Shown here: in pieces, positions 44,954 to 53,719 of the stretch
Layout: each line of letters opens with the position of its first letter
Numbering within the stretch: position 1 is the stretch's first letter
NCBI GenBank assembly: GCA_965221795.1
Contig: OZ244914.1
Coordinates: forward strand, 1,426,001 to 1,490,000
Direction of reading: 5' to 3'
Origin: VYFG01 sp965221795
Lineage (GTDB): Bacteria > Pseudomonadota > Gammaproteobacteria > Arenicellales > Poriferihabitantaceae
DNA length: 64,000 bases
Translations under genes and position numbers: made by a program
Notes under the pieces: model-generated
What the model was told of the DNA's origin: nothing
What the model saw: only the letters and a program-made list of their open reading frames with translations
Database searches by the model: none

Positions 44954-45905
44954 TCATAAGCCGAGTTTCAGGAGCTTTTCCGGCATCGGCAGGGTTCGCA
45001 AGGCGACATCGGCGAGTCTGGGGATGAGGTCCGGCAGGTGATACCGGCGATGGAACCGGTATTCGAATTCGGCAAGGTAGCGTTGTGCGTATTTTGGCCG
45101 GAAGGATATGGTCACGGCTACGCAAAGCCGACTTCCGGTTGCCGAGCACGGTATTGACCCAATAGAACTCCGGCTTCGCCACCGCGGCCCGTCCACCCCC
45201 GCTGACTACGACCGGATGCCGGCATCCGGCCTCGGTGACGCCGTCGAAGCCTTTCAATCCGTCCGAAACGACCTCGCTGCCGGCCACCACACCAGGTGCC
45301 GACGAGCCCCGTCGGCGAGGTGCGACTGGCGGACACTCGGGACCACGTTGCGCTGGATGCGTTGGGGGTGGCCCTCTTCGGTAGTCTGCACGGCCGCTAC
45401 GAATGGGGTCTTGCCCTCCGCCCCGCGGCCCCGTTTGCCGCCGCTTCGCTCCCCACCCAGATCCGCATCGTCCAACTGCACCTGGCCGTCCAGACGCTGT
45501 CTTCCAGTCCGCTCCATCATCACCTGCATCAGTTTGTGCTGAATCCGCCAAACGGCGTGGTAGGAGACTCCCAGTTGGCGGTACCACGGCATCGCCGACA
45601 CCCCCCTTCTTGGTCTGGGTCCGCAGGTAGATCGCCTGGAACCAAATGGTCAGCGGCAGCTTGCTGGACTCGAAGAGGGTGCCGGCGATGATCGAGGTTT
45701 GTCGATGGCACCGATCACACGGGCGCAGTTTCCGGGGGTTCCGATGGCAACTCTGGTCGTGGCCGCAGTGTGGCACACGAGGCCGTTGGGCCAACGCAGC
45801 CGGAACAGCGCATCGTCCATATAATATCCATACAATATACAATTCTTTTCTAAAAATTACTGATATCGAGCATGCTCTATCGAAGGCAAATTGTGTAAAC
45901 AGGCC
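44954..45905 (-). pseudogene. IS1595-family transposase, frameshifted
   Basis: From ATG 45821 (MDDALFRLRWPNGL) the reading moves between frames: SSKLPLTIWFQAIYLRTQTKKG, LGVSYHAVWRIQHKLMQVM, DDADLGGERSGGKRGRGAEG, FVAAVQTTEEGHPQRIQ, FYWVNTVLGNRKS and RYLAEFEYRFHRRYHL are all typical of ISXO2-like IS1595 transposases. The zinc-finger N-terminus is damaged. At least three frame changes make it inactive. The outer end (45870-45905) reads GGGCCTGTTTACACAATTTG on the minus strand; no matching left end was found. Confidence 0.75.
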
Positions 45906-46715
45906 CTAGCCTTTCCATCCCTCTCCGGGAAGGAGCAAGACTAGCCTGTTAGAAACCGTTTGCGCTGCTTCTGTTGGCCGCCATTCGTAGCCCAATCGTA
46001 GAAGGGCACTCATGTCCGCGCCGAATTGCGGGTTGCCGATCTTCTCGTCAAGATTTTTCTCAAACATCGCACGGGTCACGCGATGACCTTCTCGTTCCAT
46101 GTACTCCAGAAATACACCTACAATTCTTTCAGCGTCGCTTCGCTCATCCGCAAGCCCGGTTGCCAAGTCGAATAGATCCCGGCCTTTGCGTCGCTGATAG
46201 AGCGCTCTCAGCTTGGTAGCCAACAACTCGTCAAGCTCGTAGGTCGGTATTGCGGCTGATCCAACATGCCAGCGAGAATCGACGCGGAAAATCACTTTTG
46301 GGCAACCCAACACTGCGAAATGTTCCCGGGTGTTGACTTCCACTTTGAGACGCAGGCGCATCGCCGGCGTGTCTTCGGACCAGAATCGGTAATGGAAAGT
46401 GACCCGCCCTCGCGATTGCTTCCAGCGTGCTTCCCCGAGCCATGGGTCGAGCACACTTCGTAAACGGTCCATCACTGTGCCGGCTGGGCTGGGCTCAACC
46501 TGTACGAGATCGATGTCCTCTGAATAACGGGCAGGCGGAGACAAGTAGAGTTTGTAAAGCGCCGTTCCTCCCCGAAACGCCAACGCCTTGGCAAGAACCG
46601 GATCGGAAAAAATCTCCGTGAGCGCACGGCTGATGATCAAATCCTGCTCGACCTGAAAATCCTCATTCCAAGGAGCCCGGTCACGCCATTCACTGATGTA
46701 GTCCTGGGGTATCAC
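45906..46715 (-). CDS. abiEii: AbiEii toxin, nucleotidyltransferase of the AbiE system
   Basis: A 269-residue AbiEii/MenT-type nucleotidyltransferase. KALAFRGGTALYKLY (the G-G-T loop), YSEDIDLVQV (catalytic acids), ELLATKLRALYQRRKGRDLF and FLEYMEREG are conserved. It acts as the toxin of a type IV or NTase toxin-antitoxin pair that aborts phage infection. The start is best taken as GTG at 46715, which overlaps the antitoxin stop (GTGA); an ATG at 46754 would put 13 out-of-family residues inside the antitoxin gene. Confidence 0.88.
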   Translation of the reverse strand: MIPQDYISEWRDRAPWNEDFQVEQDLIISRALTEIFSDPVLAKALAFRGGTALYKLYLSPPARYSEDIDLVQVEPSPAGTVMDRLRSVLDPWLGEARWKQSRGRVTFHYRFWSEDTPAMRLRLKVEVNTREHFAVLGCPKVIFRVDSRWHVGSAAIPTYELDELLATKLRALYQRRKGRDLFDLATGLADERSDAERIVGVFLEYMEREGHRVTRAMFEKNLDEKIGNPQFGADMSALLRLGYEWRPTEAAQTVSNRLVLLLPGEGWKG

Positions 46716-47518
46716 GCCTCTATTTCGATGTTCGCGTTCACAATCAGACGCCATTCTTTCGACCTTGGCGAACCGCTTGCATCCGCTTCAGACAGCAACT
46801 TCGTGTAGTTTCTCGCCCGTCGTCGAACGCTATCCCTCAACAGGGAGGTTTTCTCCCCGGCCCCCACAAGATCGAGAAGATACCCCAGGCGCTGCGCCCA
46901 GAGAACCGAAGCCGACTCGGAAGCTTTGGCCAGAAGTTCTGTGTCCAGTTTCCCACCGAGTTCTGAGAGCACGCCAGCCACCCGGTCCAAGCCGCCGGCG
47001 CGGCGCATATATCCGACAAGGTCCACCGCGGTCGCTTCCGCGCTGGATACCACCACACTGCCGCGCAGATTGTTGAAGCGCTCAACTGGAACCAACGTCA
47101 GATTCCTGCGGGAAACGAAAACCACCTTGACCGTACCGCAAGTAACCGCTCGGCGATTTCCATTAATGACGACCTGGAATTCCTGGGGACGATGATGAGC
47201 TGCGCCATGGTACTGCGCAGCGGAAAGCAGTCCGACATAGTACCGGAGGTTGCGGTACTCCATCAGTGCCGGAACAAACTGATCTGCGGGCAGGCAGCGA
47301 AGCCGCCTGTACTCGGGCGGCACGATCACGTAAAACCCCCGCGCCGGACTTGCGATACTCCCCTTTGCTGCTAGCCGACTTAGCGTCTGGCGCACCGCAG
47401 TGGCCGATACACCAAGGGCATCTCGAATTTCAGACGAAGTAAAGTGATGCCGACCGCGGGCGGCCAGGCTCAGAACAAAATCACTCGCGCGAGGCACGGT
47501 AGAATCATACATAGCCAT
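46712..47518 (-). CDS. abiEi: AbiEi-family antitoxin/repressor
   Basis: A 268-residue antitoxin. An N-terminal winged helix (FTSSEIRDALGVSATAVRQT, LSRLAAKGSIASPARGFYVI) is followed by the AbiEi_3-like antitoxin domain (PALMEYRNLRYYVGLLSAAQ, YHGAAHHRPQEFQVV, AEATAVDLVGYMRRAGGLDR). It represses its own operon and counteracts AbiEii. An inverted repeat lies 2 bp upstream of the ATG. Overlaps abiEii by 4 bp. Confidence 0.88.
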   Translation of the reverse strand: MAMYDSTVPRASDFVLSLAARGRHHFTSSEIRDALGVSATAVRQTLSRLAAKGSIASPARGFYVIVPPEYRRLRCLPADQFVPALMEYRNLRYYVGLLSAAQYHGAAHHRPQEFQVVINGNRRAVTCGTVKVVFVSRRNLTLVPVERFNNLRGSVVVSSAEATAVDLVGYMRRAGGLDRVAGVLSELGGKLDTELLAKASESASVLWAQRLGYLLDLVGAGEKTSLLRDSVRRRARNYTKLLSEADASGSPRSKEWRLIVNANIEIEA

Positions 47519-47519
47519 T

Positions 47520-47546
47520 ATAAAGTAGCACTATCCGTTACTTTAT
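47520..47546 (-). promoter_or_regulatory. inverted repeat operator of abiE operon
   Basis: ATAAAGTA (47520-47527) and TACTTTAT (47539-47546), perfect 8-bp arms around 11 bp, start 2 bp upstream of the abiEi ATG. AbiEi-type antitoxins are known to bind inverted repeats in their promoter, so this is the likely operator. Confidence 0.65.
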
Positions 47547-47689
47547 GCAATTTATATTTTATTTCAGAACTTCACGCACATTCTTGCTCGCGGGCATCTC
47601 CTAACGGTTGAAAAGGCATGAATGTTTCACCCTGTCGGGCATTACTGCATGGATTACTGTTGCCGTGTACAGGTTCGAAGCCTGTCCCT

Positions 47690-47950
47690 CCACGTCGACG
47701 TCATCCCCCATCGGAATTCCCCTCCCGTCATCCGGTTGCGACCAGCCTGGCAGGAAGGCCGGCGGCACCCGGCGCATCACCCTGACCAATTTCTCCAACA
47801 TGCCGCCCGAACGGACCGACGCCGTGCGGGCCATCCTGAAGGGGGGGGCATCGTGTTCCCATCGCTCGAGGCGGCCGTTCTCGGCGCGTTGCGCCGTCTC
47901 GGGATGCCCCGGATCCTGGGCCGCAAGGCCGAACGCAACCGGATCCTGAG
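47690..47950 (+). pseudogene. IS1634-family transposase remnant
   Basis: TRRITLTNFSNMPPERTDAV and RAILKGG, then, in another frame after a run of G near 47845, VFPSLEAAVLGALRRLGMPR and ILGRKAERNRIL. This matches the N-terminal region of IS1634-type transposases. The rest is absent and the fragment runs into an IS5 scrap. Confidence 0.45.
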
Positions 47951-48202
47951 CCGAGGTGTCGGCCGCAGGACCGAGATGCGGAATGGACGAAGAAACCCGG
48001 CCGGTCCTACTTCAGCTACCAAAACCACATCCGCCTCGACCGGAAACAACCAGCAGATTCGTCAGTCAGCGGTGGTGGCGGTCCATAATGCCTGGATGAT
48101 GGACCGGGTACGGGACCCGGGTAATGCGGGCTCCTAGGTCTGGGCCGAATGCTCGCATGGGCACCGCGGAATCTCTCCGCGACTACGTGATTCGAGGTAC
48201 CC
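47951..48202 (+). pseudogene. IS5-family (IS903-like) transposase remnant
   Basis: Fragments TKKPGRSYFSYQNHIRLDRK and MMDRVRDPGNAGS followed by a stop correspond to the middle of the intact transposase at 48447-49427. The right end (48150-48202, TTCGAGGTACCC) aligns over about 60 bp with the right end of that element at 49520-49573. Confidence 0.65.
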
Positions 48203-48370
48203 TTTCATAACGTGTCTTCTCCTCGAGTTGAATGTGAATATTACTACATAAAAGTTCTGACAATTACAGCGGTAAAACCGACGATCAGAGCAACCATCGA
48301 CCCTATAAGCCAGCGTTGCATGCCGGATTCTCTGTCTGAAATTAGAGCCTTAATGTCTGGAATATCTTCT

Positions 48371-49573
48371 GGGCACCTCGAATACCCCCTGCTTGAACTG
48401 ACGCCTTGATAAAATTGGGATTCACCAATGATCCCTTCCAATCCCCATGTCCCAGACCGGCCGGTTTGATCTTTCCGACCGCCAGCAACAACTCGCCCGC
48501 AAGGGCGATCCCCTGGAACGCCTCCAGGAAGTGATGGACTGGGAGGACTTTGGTCCCCTGGTGAACAAGGCCCGCCCGAAGCCGGGCCTCCGGGGTGGCC
48601 GACCCCCCTGCGACGGGGGGTTGCGGTTCCAGATGCGGGCGCTGGCGAGCCGGTATGGCCGGTCGGACGAGCAACTGGAGTCCCCGGTGAAGGACCGACG
48701 GTCCTTGATGCGATTTCCGGGTCTGGACCTTCAGGACCGTGTGCCGGACGCGACGACGATCTGGCGGTTCCGGGAAGCACTGGGGCGGCAGATCGGGTTG
48801 CTGGACCAGCGGTTGCAGCGATTCGAAGGTCCTCTTCGCAAGGCCGGCGACGAGGCCCGGGGCGGCCAGATCATGGAGGCCCGCATGGGGGAGGTGCCGA
48901 CGCTTCGGGGGCAGCCGGAGGATGATCAGGAGCCGAGGAGCCGGCAGCAGGACCGGGATGCGAAGGGGACGAAGAAACCCGGTCGGTCGTACTTCGGCGA
49001 CCAGAACCCCATCCGCATTGACCGACAGCACCAGCGGATTCGCCCATCGGCGGTGACGGAGGCGTCCGTCGATGATGCCCGGGTCATGGACCTGGTGCTG
49101 GACCCGGACCATGCGGGCTCCCAGGTCTGGGCGGATTCGGCGTACCGGTCGGCAGCGACCGAGGACTGGCTGCGGGAGCAGGATTCCCGGAGCCGGGTTC
49201 ATCACCGTGCCTGGCGGAACCGTCCCCGGAAGGCCAGACCGCGGGCCCAGAACCGGACCCGGTCGAAGATCCGGGCCCGGGTGGAGCCGGTCTTCGGGCA
49301 CCCGGTGCAGGCCCTGGGGATGAAGGGGATCCGGACGATCGGGCCTCGGCGGGTGAGAACGAAGATCATGCGGAACAACCGAGTGTACCACCTGAGCCGA
49401 TATCGGTTCCTGGTGTCACCGGCGTAGTACGTCCGGACGATGGAGAGTTGCACTCAACCGGTGCAAAACCAACGCATTCAGGCTGAGCAGTGCTTGGCGA
49501 TGAGACTGGTCAGGGGAGTAGGCCCGAATGAACGCCGCTGAATCTCTCCGTAACTACGTTATTCGAGGTGCCC
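48371..49573 (+). mobile_element. IS5-family (IS903-like) insertion sequence, 1,203 bp
   Basis: The ends are inverted: GGGCACCTCGAATA at 48371 and its complement ending at 49573. A 4-bp direct repeat TTCT lies at 48367-48370 and 49574-49577. The element holds one transposase gene on the plus strand. It interrupts a small gene exactly at the duplicated TTCT, so the ends are certain. Confidence 0.88.
48447..49427 (+). CDS. IS5-family transposase
   Basis: A 326-residue DDE transposase of the IS903/IS5 subgroup: FDLSDRQQQLARKGDPLERL, DEQLESPVKDRRSLMRFPGL, VPDATTIWRFREAL, RSYFGDQNPIRID, VWADSAYRSA and IRARVEPVFGH. Length is complete. The first catalytic Asp, normally in GGQI(I/V)DA, reads Glu here (GGQIMEAR), and the segment after it is altered, so activity is doubtful. 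The second Asp (WADSAYR) and Glu (RVEPVFG) are kept. Confidence 0.85.
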   Translation: MSQTGRFDLSDRQQQLARKGDPLERLQEVMDWEDFGPLVNKARPKPGLRGGRPPCDGGLRFQMRALASRYGRSDEQLESPVKDRRSLMRFPGLDLQDRVPDATTIWRFREALGRQIGLLDQRLQRFEGPLRKAGDEARGGQIMEARMGEVPTLRGQPEDDQEPRSRQQDRDAKGTKKPGRSYFGDQNPIRIDRQHQRIRPSAVTEASVDDARVMDLVLDPDHAGSQVWADSAYRSAATEDWLREQDSRSRVHHRAWRNRPRKARPRAQNRTRSKIRARVEPVFGHPVQALGMKGIRTIGPRRVRTKIMRNNRVYHLSRYRFLVSPA

Positions 49574-49710
49574 TTCTTTAATCGCAAGATGTTTTAACGC
49601 CGCCTCAAGTACTGCAACTCTGGAATACAATGCTTTACCATTTCCATTGTTGCCGCCGGATGATTGTACTGGCGTAACTGGCGGAGAGGTAAATTCATGA
49701 ACATTTCTGG

Positions 49711-50085
49711 TCATGCCTGCACCTTACGCAACCATTCCCACAAATCGCTGTTATTAAATCCGCTATAAGAGTCAAACTCCATCACAAGCCCCAATGCTTC
49801 CGGATTGTTTTTCTTAATCCGTACTTGTTCGGAACTCTCTGCCGTAGTAATAATACTCTTGTCATCAGGAACCACAAAAGCCAAATAGTCAGTAAGAATA
49901 CAATTTCTACCATTCAGCCAGTGGTTTTTTACACCCCCAGCAGCAGATACCGGTCATCGGCTATTTGCCAGGGACATCCCCCGGTCTCTGGAATCAAATG
50001 CATCAAGCGATTGCTCCAAGTCAGCGGGGGCTACAGGACAAGGCTTCCATAACCTGTAAAGTATGTCAGTATGAGCGCCGGTCAT
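49711..50085 (-). pseudogene. unknown protein gene upstream of the interrupted coiled-coil gene, in-frame stop
   Basis: The ATG at 50085 begins MTGAHTDILYRLWKPCPVAP and ADLEQSLDAFDS. An in-frame TGA lies about 40 codons in, where another frame (CPWQIADDRYLLLGV) looks more protein-like, suggesting two compensating indels. Then VKNHWLNGRNCILTDYLAFV, EQVRIKKNNPEALGLVMEFD and FNNSDLWEWLRKVQA run to a TGA that overlaps the start of the coiled-coil gene (ATGA). So the two formed an operon. About 124 codons; no family recognised. Confidence 0.5.
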
Positions 50086-50424
50086 GCACCAGCACTATAC
50101 CGAGGTTCAGAAGATGAATGCGAGCACTTCCGGATACCATTCGGACCACCAGCCGAAAGCGTGAGGGGATCTGAACGGAAAAGAGGATGAACCGATCTAG
50201 ATCTCTGGAGTCGGAACAGGCTCTACTGGACTGTCCCCGCCCACAGAACGGAGAGCACACGTGATGCTGCCCTCATCGACGATATCGGACTAGTCGGAGA
50301 TTCCCAGAGATCTGCCAGTTCCGCAAAGTAGTCTGGTTGCGACAGATTTGCATACGTCCATGGAACCGGTACCCATAACCGTTATACCCTTCGGCGATTA
50401 TTTGACCCACAAACCGGATCTTCG
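50086..50424. other. intergenic region upstream of dddP, nothing recognised
   Basis: Some minus-strand codons at 50086-50200 (RFRLVVRMVSGSARIHLLNL) are protein-like and may belong to a truncated gene preceding the unit at 49711-50085. No further structure seen. Confidence 0.3.
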
Positions 50425-51768
50425 ATGAACCTTTCCGCCCCATTTCGCAGTTCCAACCGCAAGATAGACCCGGTCCGCAGCCGAGGCAACCTGCTGAAAC
50501 CAGATGGCTCGCCCGATGATAACAACCGGGTGGAGATCGGCCCCACAGATCTGGCTTTTCGCGAGTGGGAAGCCCTGGGTCTGGAATGCCCGAACCTCGC
50601 GGGAATGCGGGAATATCGATTGGAAAGAATCCGGGCCGAACTGTCCAAAAGAGATCTTGCCGGAGTACTGTTGTATGACCCACTCAACATCCGGTACGCA
50701 ACCGATAGCACCAACATGCAGGTCTGGGTCAGTCATAATCATGCCAGAGCCTGTTTTGTGACGGCAGATGGTTACCTGATTCTCTGGGACTTTCACAATT
50801 GTGAACATCTCTCCAGACATTTGCCTCTGGTCAAAGAGTTGCGTCCCGGTGCATCGTTCTTTTATTTCATGTCAGGCAACCGGGTCCATGAGCATGCGCA
50901 TCAGTTTGCCCAAGCCCTGGCAGATATTCTGCGGGAGCATGCCGGAAGCCATCGCAGAATTGCCGTGGACAAGATCGAGACTGCTGGTCTCCGGGCACTG
51001 GACCGGGCCGGCATTGAGGTCGTGGATGGACAAGAAGTGATGGAACAGGCTCGAGCCGTCAAGGGACCGGACGAAATCCGCGCGATGCGATGCGCAATTG
51101 CCTCTACGGAAATCTCTTTGCAACAGATGCAGAAAGCCAGTGTGCCAGGAGCTACGGAAAACGACATCTGGTCCATACTGCACGCTGAGAATATCCGCCG
51201 GGGAGGTGAGTGGATTGAATGCCGGCTACTGTCTACCGGACCACGCACGAACCCATGGTTCCAGGAATGCGGTCCGCGGGTGGTCCAGGAAGGCGACTTG
51301 TTGGGCGTGGACACCGACTTGGTAGGTCCTTATGGATTCTGTGCGGACATCTCGCGAACATGGGTCATTGGCGACCGATCCCCCACCCCCGAACAACAAC
51401 GACTTTATCGGATAGCCTTTGAGCACATCCAAACCAACCTGTCTTTGCTGAAACCCGGCCTCACCTTACATGAAATCACGGCCAGCGCACACCGATTACC
51501 AGAGGAGTTCAGAGCCCAGCGTTACGGGGTCATGATGCATGGGGTCGGGCTGTGTGACGAATATCCCAATGTCTGGTATCCAGAAGAAATTGAATCGCAA
51601 GGCTATCCAGCCACTTTGGAGCCCGGAATGGTATTGTGCGTGGAAGCCTACATCGGTGCCGTCGGCGGTCAGGAGGGAGTCAAATTGGAAGACCAGGTGC
51701 TCATCACCGAAAACGGCCACGAAAACCTGACCACCTACCCGTTCGAAAGCACCCTGCTCGAAGCTTGA
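50425..51768 (+). CDS. dddP: DddP-type dimethylsulfoniopropionate lyase (M24 fold)
   Basis: A 447-residue M24-family metalloenzyme that matches DddP in order and detail: RKIDPVRSRGN, NNRVEIGPTDLAFREWEALG, LYDPLNIRYATDSTNMQVW, KGPDEIRAMRCAIASTE, NDIWSILHAENIRRGGEWIE, TGPRTNPWFQECGPRVVQEG, MHGVGLCDE and LEPGMVLCVEAYIG. The metal-binding pair Asp296/Asp298 (GVDTDLVG) replaces the classical prolidase arrangement, as in characterised DddP. The product cleaves DMSP to dimethylsulfide and acrylate in the cytoplasm. Length equals the known enzymes. No acrylate-utilisation gene is next to it. The 3' end overlaps the convergent MFS gene by 34 bp. Confidence 0.9.
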   Translation: MNLSAPFRSSNRKIDPVRSRGNLLKPDGSPDDNNRVEIGPTDLAFREWEALGLECPNLAGMREYRLERIRAELSKRDLAGVLLYDPLNIRYATDSTNMQVWVSHNHARACFVTADGYLILWDFHNCEHLSRHLPLVKELRPGASFFYFMSGNRVHEHAHQFAQALADILREHAGSHRRIAVDKIETAGLRALDRAGIEVVDGQEVMEQARAVKGPDEIRAMRCAIASTEISLQQMQKASVPGATENDIWSILHAENIRRGGEWIECRLLSTGPRTNPWFQECGPRVVQEGDLLGVDTDLVGPYGFCADISRTWVIGDRSPTPEQQRLYRIAFEHIQTNLSLLKPGLTLHEITASAHRLPEEFRAQRYGVMMHGVGLCDEYPNVWYPEEIESQGYPATLEPGMVLCVEAYIGAVGGQEGVKLEDQVLITENGHENLTTYPFESTLLEA

Positions 51769-53081
51769 GCCAGGTTTCGGGCTGCTTCTGCACCGGCGAC
51801 CACATCCACCCGCGTCAGCAGAATTCCACCCGCCACGAACAGTATCACCAATACTAAAATGGCATCTCGGGCGTCGGCAACCGCAATCAGCACAGGTACC
51901 ATGGCAATCAGCAAGGGACCCAGAATAGCCGCGAACTTGCCAACCATGTTGTAGAAACCAAAAAATTCCGCCGTGCGATTCGGTGGAATAATCCGGGCAT
52001 AGATGGATCGACTGAGCCCCTGGACACCACCCTGTACCAGTCCAATGGCAATGGCCAGCAGGTAAAAATCACGGCTGGAGTCGAGCCAGCCCCACGCGTA
52101 AACCACCGCCCAAATGTAAACCACCAATCCGATCAGGATGCCGATTTTTGCCCCAATCCGATTTCCCAACCACCCAAAGAAAAGCACCGCCGGGAATGAA
52201 ATGAATTGGGTAAGCAACAGCGCCCCAATGAGGGCTTCAGACGGCAGTTCCAGAACCCGGTTGGCGAAAAAGACCGACATTTTGATGACCGACCCCACTC
52301 CATCAATATACAACCAGTAACTCACCAGAAAAATCAGCACTACCCGTAGTTGGCGAATCTGGGAAAAAGTCTCCCGGAGCTGCAGCAGGCCCGCACGGAT
52401 TACTTGCCAGCTACGAACCGGGTTGGGTGTCGGGTGTTCCCGTACCCAGATAAACAACGGGACCGAGAACACCACCCACCATACTCCGACTGAAATAAAC
52501 GACCATGCCAGTGCAGAGCTGGCATCTGCCAGGCCAAACCAATCCGGATGGGTCACCATGATCACGTTGACCAAAAACAACAGACCGCCGCCCATGTATC
52601 CGCAGGCATACCCAAAGCCTGATACCTGATCATATTCCTCCTCCCGCGAGATCTCCAGAATCATGGGATCATAGAAAATATTCGCTCCCGCGAACCCTAT
52701 CTGAGCGAGAAGGAACAGCAACAGGCCCTCTCGCCACATCTCTCCATGTACCCAGGCCAATGACATCGTCATGATCGCGCCCAGCATCGTGAATGTGGCG
52801 AGAAAATGCTTGCGGGTTCCTCCATGGTCGGCAATGGCCCCCAGAATAGGGGCGGCCAAGGCGATGAGGAGGCTGGCGACAGACAGGCCGATCGTGAACC
52901 AGAACTGCGCATCCTCGGTCGACAATCCAGAACTCAGGTGCGCATAGAACACGGGAAAGAAAGCGGCCATGACCGTGGTCGCAAATGCCGAGTTGGCCCA
53001 GTCATACAATGCCCAAGCCAATACTGGCCGATTACGGAGCATGGCACGGATACTGGTCCCTCCGGCAGTCTGCGTACACAT
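51735..53081 (-). CDS. MFS transporter, UMF1/Atg22-like
   Basis: A 448-residue permease with twelve helices. WALYDWANSAFATTVMAAFF is the UMF1 signature; GAIADHGGTRKHFLATF and a second-half loop GLVQGGVQGLSRSIYARIIP, FFGFYNMVGKFAAILGP complete the family pattern. Bacterial members are suspected exporters of amino acids or small solutes. It is transcribed after the DUF4149 gene with a 10-bp gap. Confidence 0.88.
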   Translation of the reverse strand: MCTQTAGGTSIRAMLRNRPVLAWALYDWANSAFATTVMAAFFPVFYAHLSSGLSTEDAQFWFTIGLSVASLLIALAAPILGAIADHGGTRKHFLATFTMLGAIMTMSLAWVHGEMWREGLLLFLLAQIGFAGANIFYDPMILEISREEEYDQVSGFGYACGYMGGGLLFLVNVIMVTHPDWFGLADASSALAWSFISVGVWWVVFSVPLFIWVREHPTPNPVRSWQVIRAGLLQLRETFSQIRQLRVVLIFLVSYWLYIDGVGSVIKMSVFFANRVLELPSEALIGALLLTQFISFPAVLFFGWLGNRIGAKIGILIGLVVYIWAVVYAWGWLDSSRDFYLLAIAIGLVQGGVQGLSRSIYARIIPPNRTAEFFGFYNMVGKFAAILGPLLIAMVPVLIAVADARDAILVLVILFVAGGILLTRVDVVAGAEAARNLAQASSRVLSNG

Positions 53082-53091
53082 GGTCCTGCCG

Positions 53092-53511
53092 TTATCCGAT
53101 AATGATGACCATCAGCATCCCCATTTGGGTCATATTGATAATCACACTGCGCCGATGAAGGGCCCGGAAACGGGATTTGTCGCCGAGACTGTCAGATTCC
53201 CGCCACCGGTTCTTGGCATCCCGGATGGCTGGTGCCAGTATCTGTCGGGCATAGAAAAATCCGACCGCAATCAGGGCCATCAGAGTCGCACTCTTGGGAG
53301 AATGAAACAAACAGTATCCAAGCCCCACCACAGAAATCACGATCCCCCAGAGGTAGTACCGGGGAAAGAACATGTGCAAGAAAGTATCAACCTGATCGGA
53401 TTCCAGCGCACGAAACAGGACCGGGGCCACGACAGCGGCAAAGAATATCATGGAGCCCAACAGTACCGACGAGATGACATCAATCACGAGGGAGGGAGTC
53501 AGAGAAGGCAC
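53092..53511 (-). CDS. DUF4149-type small membrane protein
   Basis: A 139-residue protein with four helices. IDVISSVLLGSMIFFAAVVA, PVLFRALESDQVDTFLHMFF and PRYYLWGIVISVVGLGYCLF follow the DUF4149 (TMEM205-like) pattern, and RFRALHRRSVIINMTQMGML is its C-terminal signature. Function unknown. Operon with the MFS gene. Confidence 0.8.
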   Translation of the reverse strand: MPSLTPSLVIDVISSVLLGSMIFFAAVVAPVLFRALESDQVDTFLHMFFPRYYLWGIVISVVGLGYCLFHSPKSATLMALIAVGFFYARQILAPAIRDAKNRWRESDSLGDKSRFRALHRRSVIINMTQMGMLMVIIIG

Positions 53512-53719
53512 GAGCCAAGCTCCAGGAGGGTCATGACGGTAGTATAAGCCAGTTGAGGTGGAATTTCATGACCCAGTGAAAAAGCATGCCACGAAATCCA
53601 GTCCCACTCCTCCCCTATTTGATGACATGCCTTTGGGTTGTCGAAGACTCGGACAAGTCGGAATCTAGCCCGGATACGTTATCATATGCGCCCTTCTCTT
53701 TACCTGACATGACGAGTCC

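Larger units (their letters stand above)
48244..49714 (-). pseudogene. small coiled-coil/TM protein gene interrupted by IS5
   Basis: The ATG at 49714 begins MTRNVHEFTSPPVTPVQ, and after about 50 codons (VAVLEAALKHLAIKE) the reading frame meets the IS5 element at 49573. Beyond the other IS end it continues in frame from 48370 as DIPDIKALISDRESGMQRW and a membrane helix (LIGSMVALIVGFTAVIV) to the stop at 48244-48246. Removing 48371-49573 and one TTCT copy restores one frame of about 86 codons. It has the same coiled-coil plus C-terminal helix design as the dispersed family but no direct identity with it. It overlaps the preceding gene by ATGA. Confidence 0.65.

Noticed and set aside
47640..47700. 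T-arm-like hairpin (ACAGGTTCGAAGCCTGT) suggesting a tRNA
   Set aside because: No D-arm, anticodon arm or matching acceptor stem can be folded around it; it lies at the start of an IS1634 remnant.
48342..49391. 349-codon minus-strand frame over the IS5 gene
   Set aside because: Antisense to an intact IS5 transposase; composition typical of a shadow frame.
48157..49581. Two homologous 17-codon ORFs (MGTAESLRDYVIRG and MNAAESLRNYVIRG)
   Set aside because: They coincide with the right terminal regions of two related IS5 elements, so their likeness is that of IS ends, not of conserved peptides.
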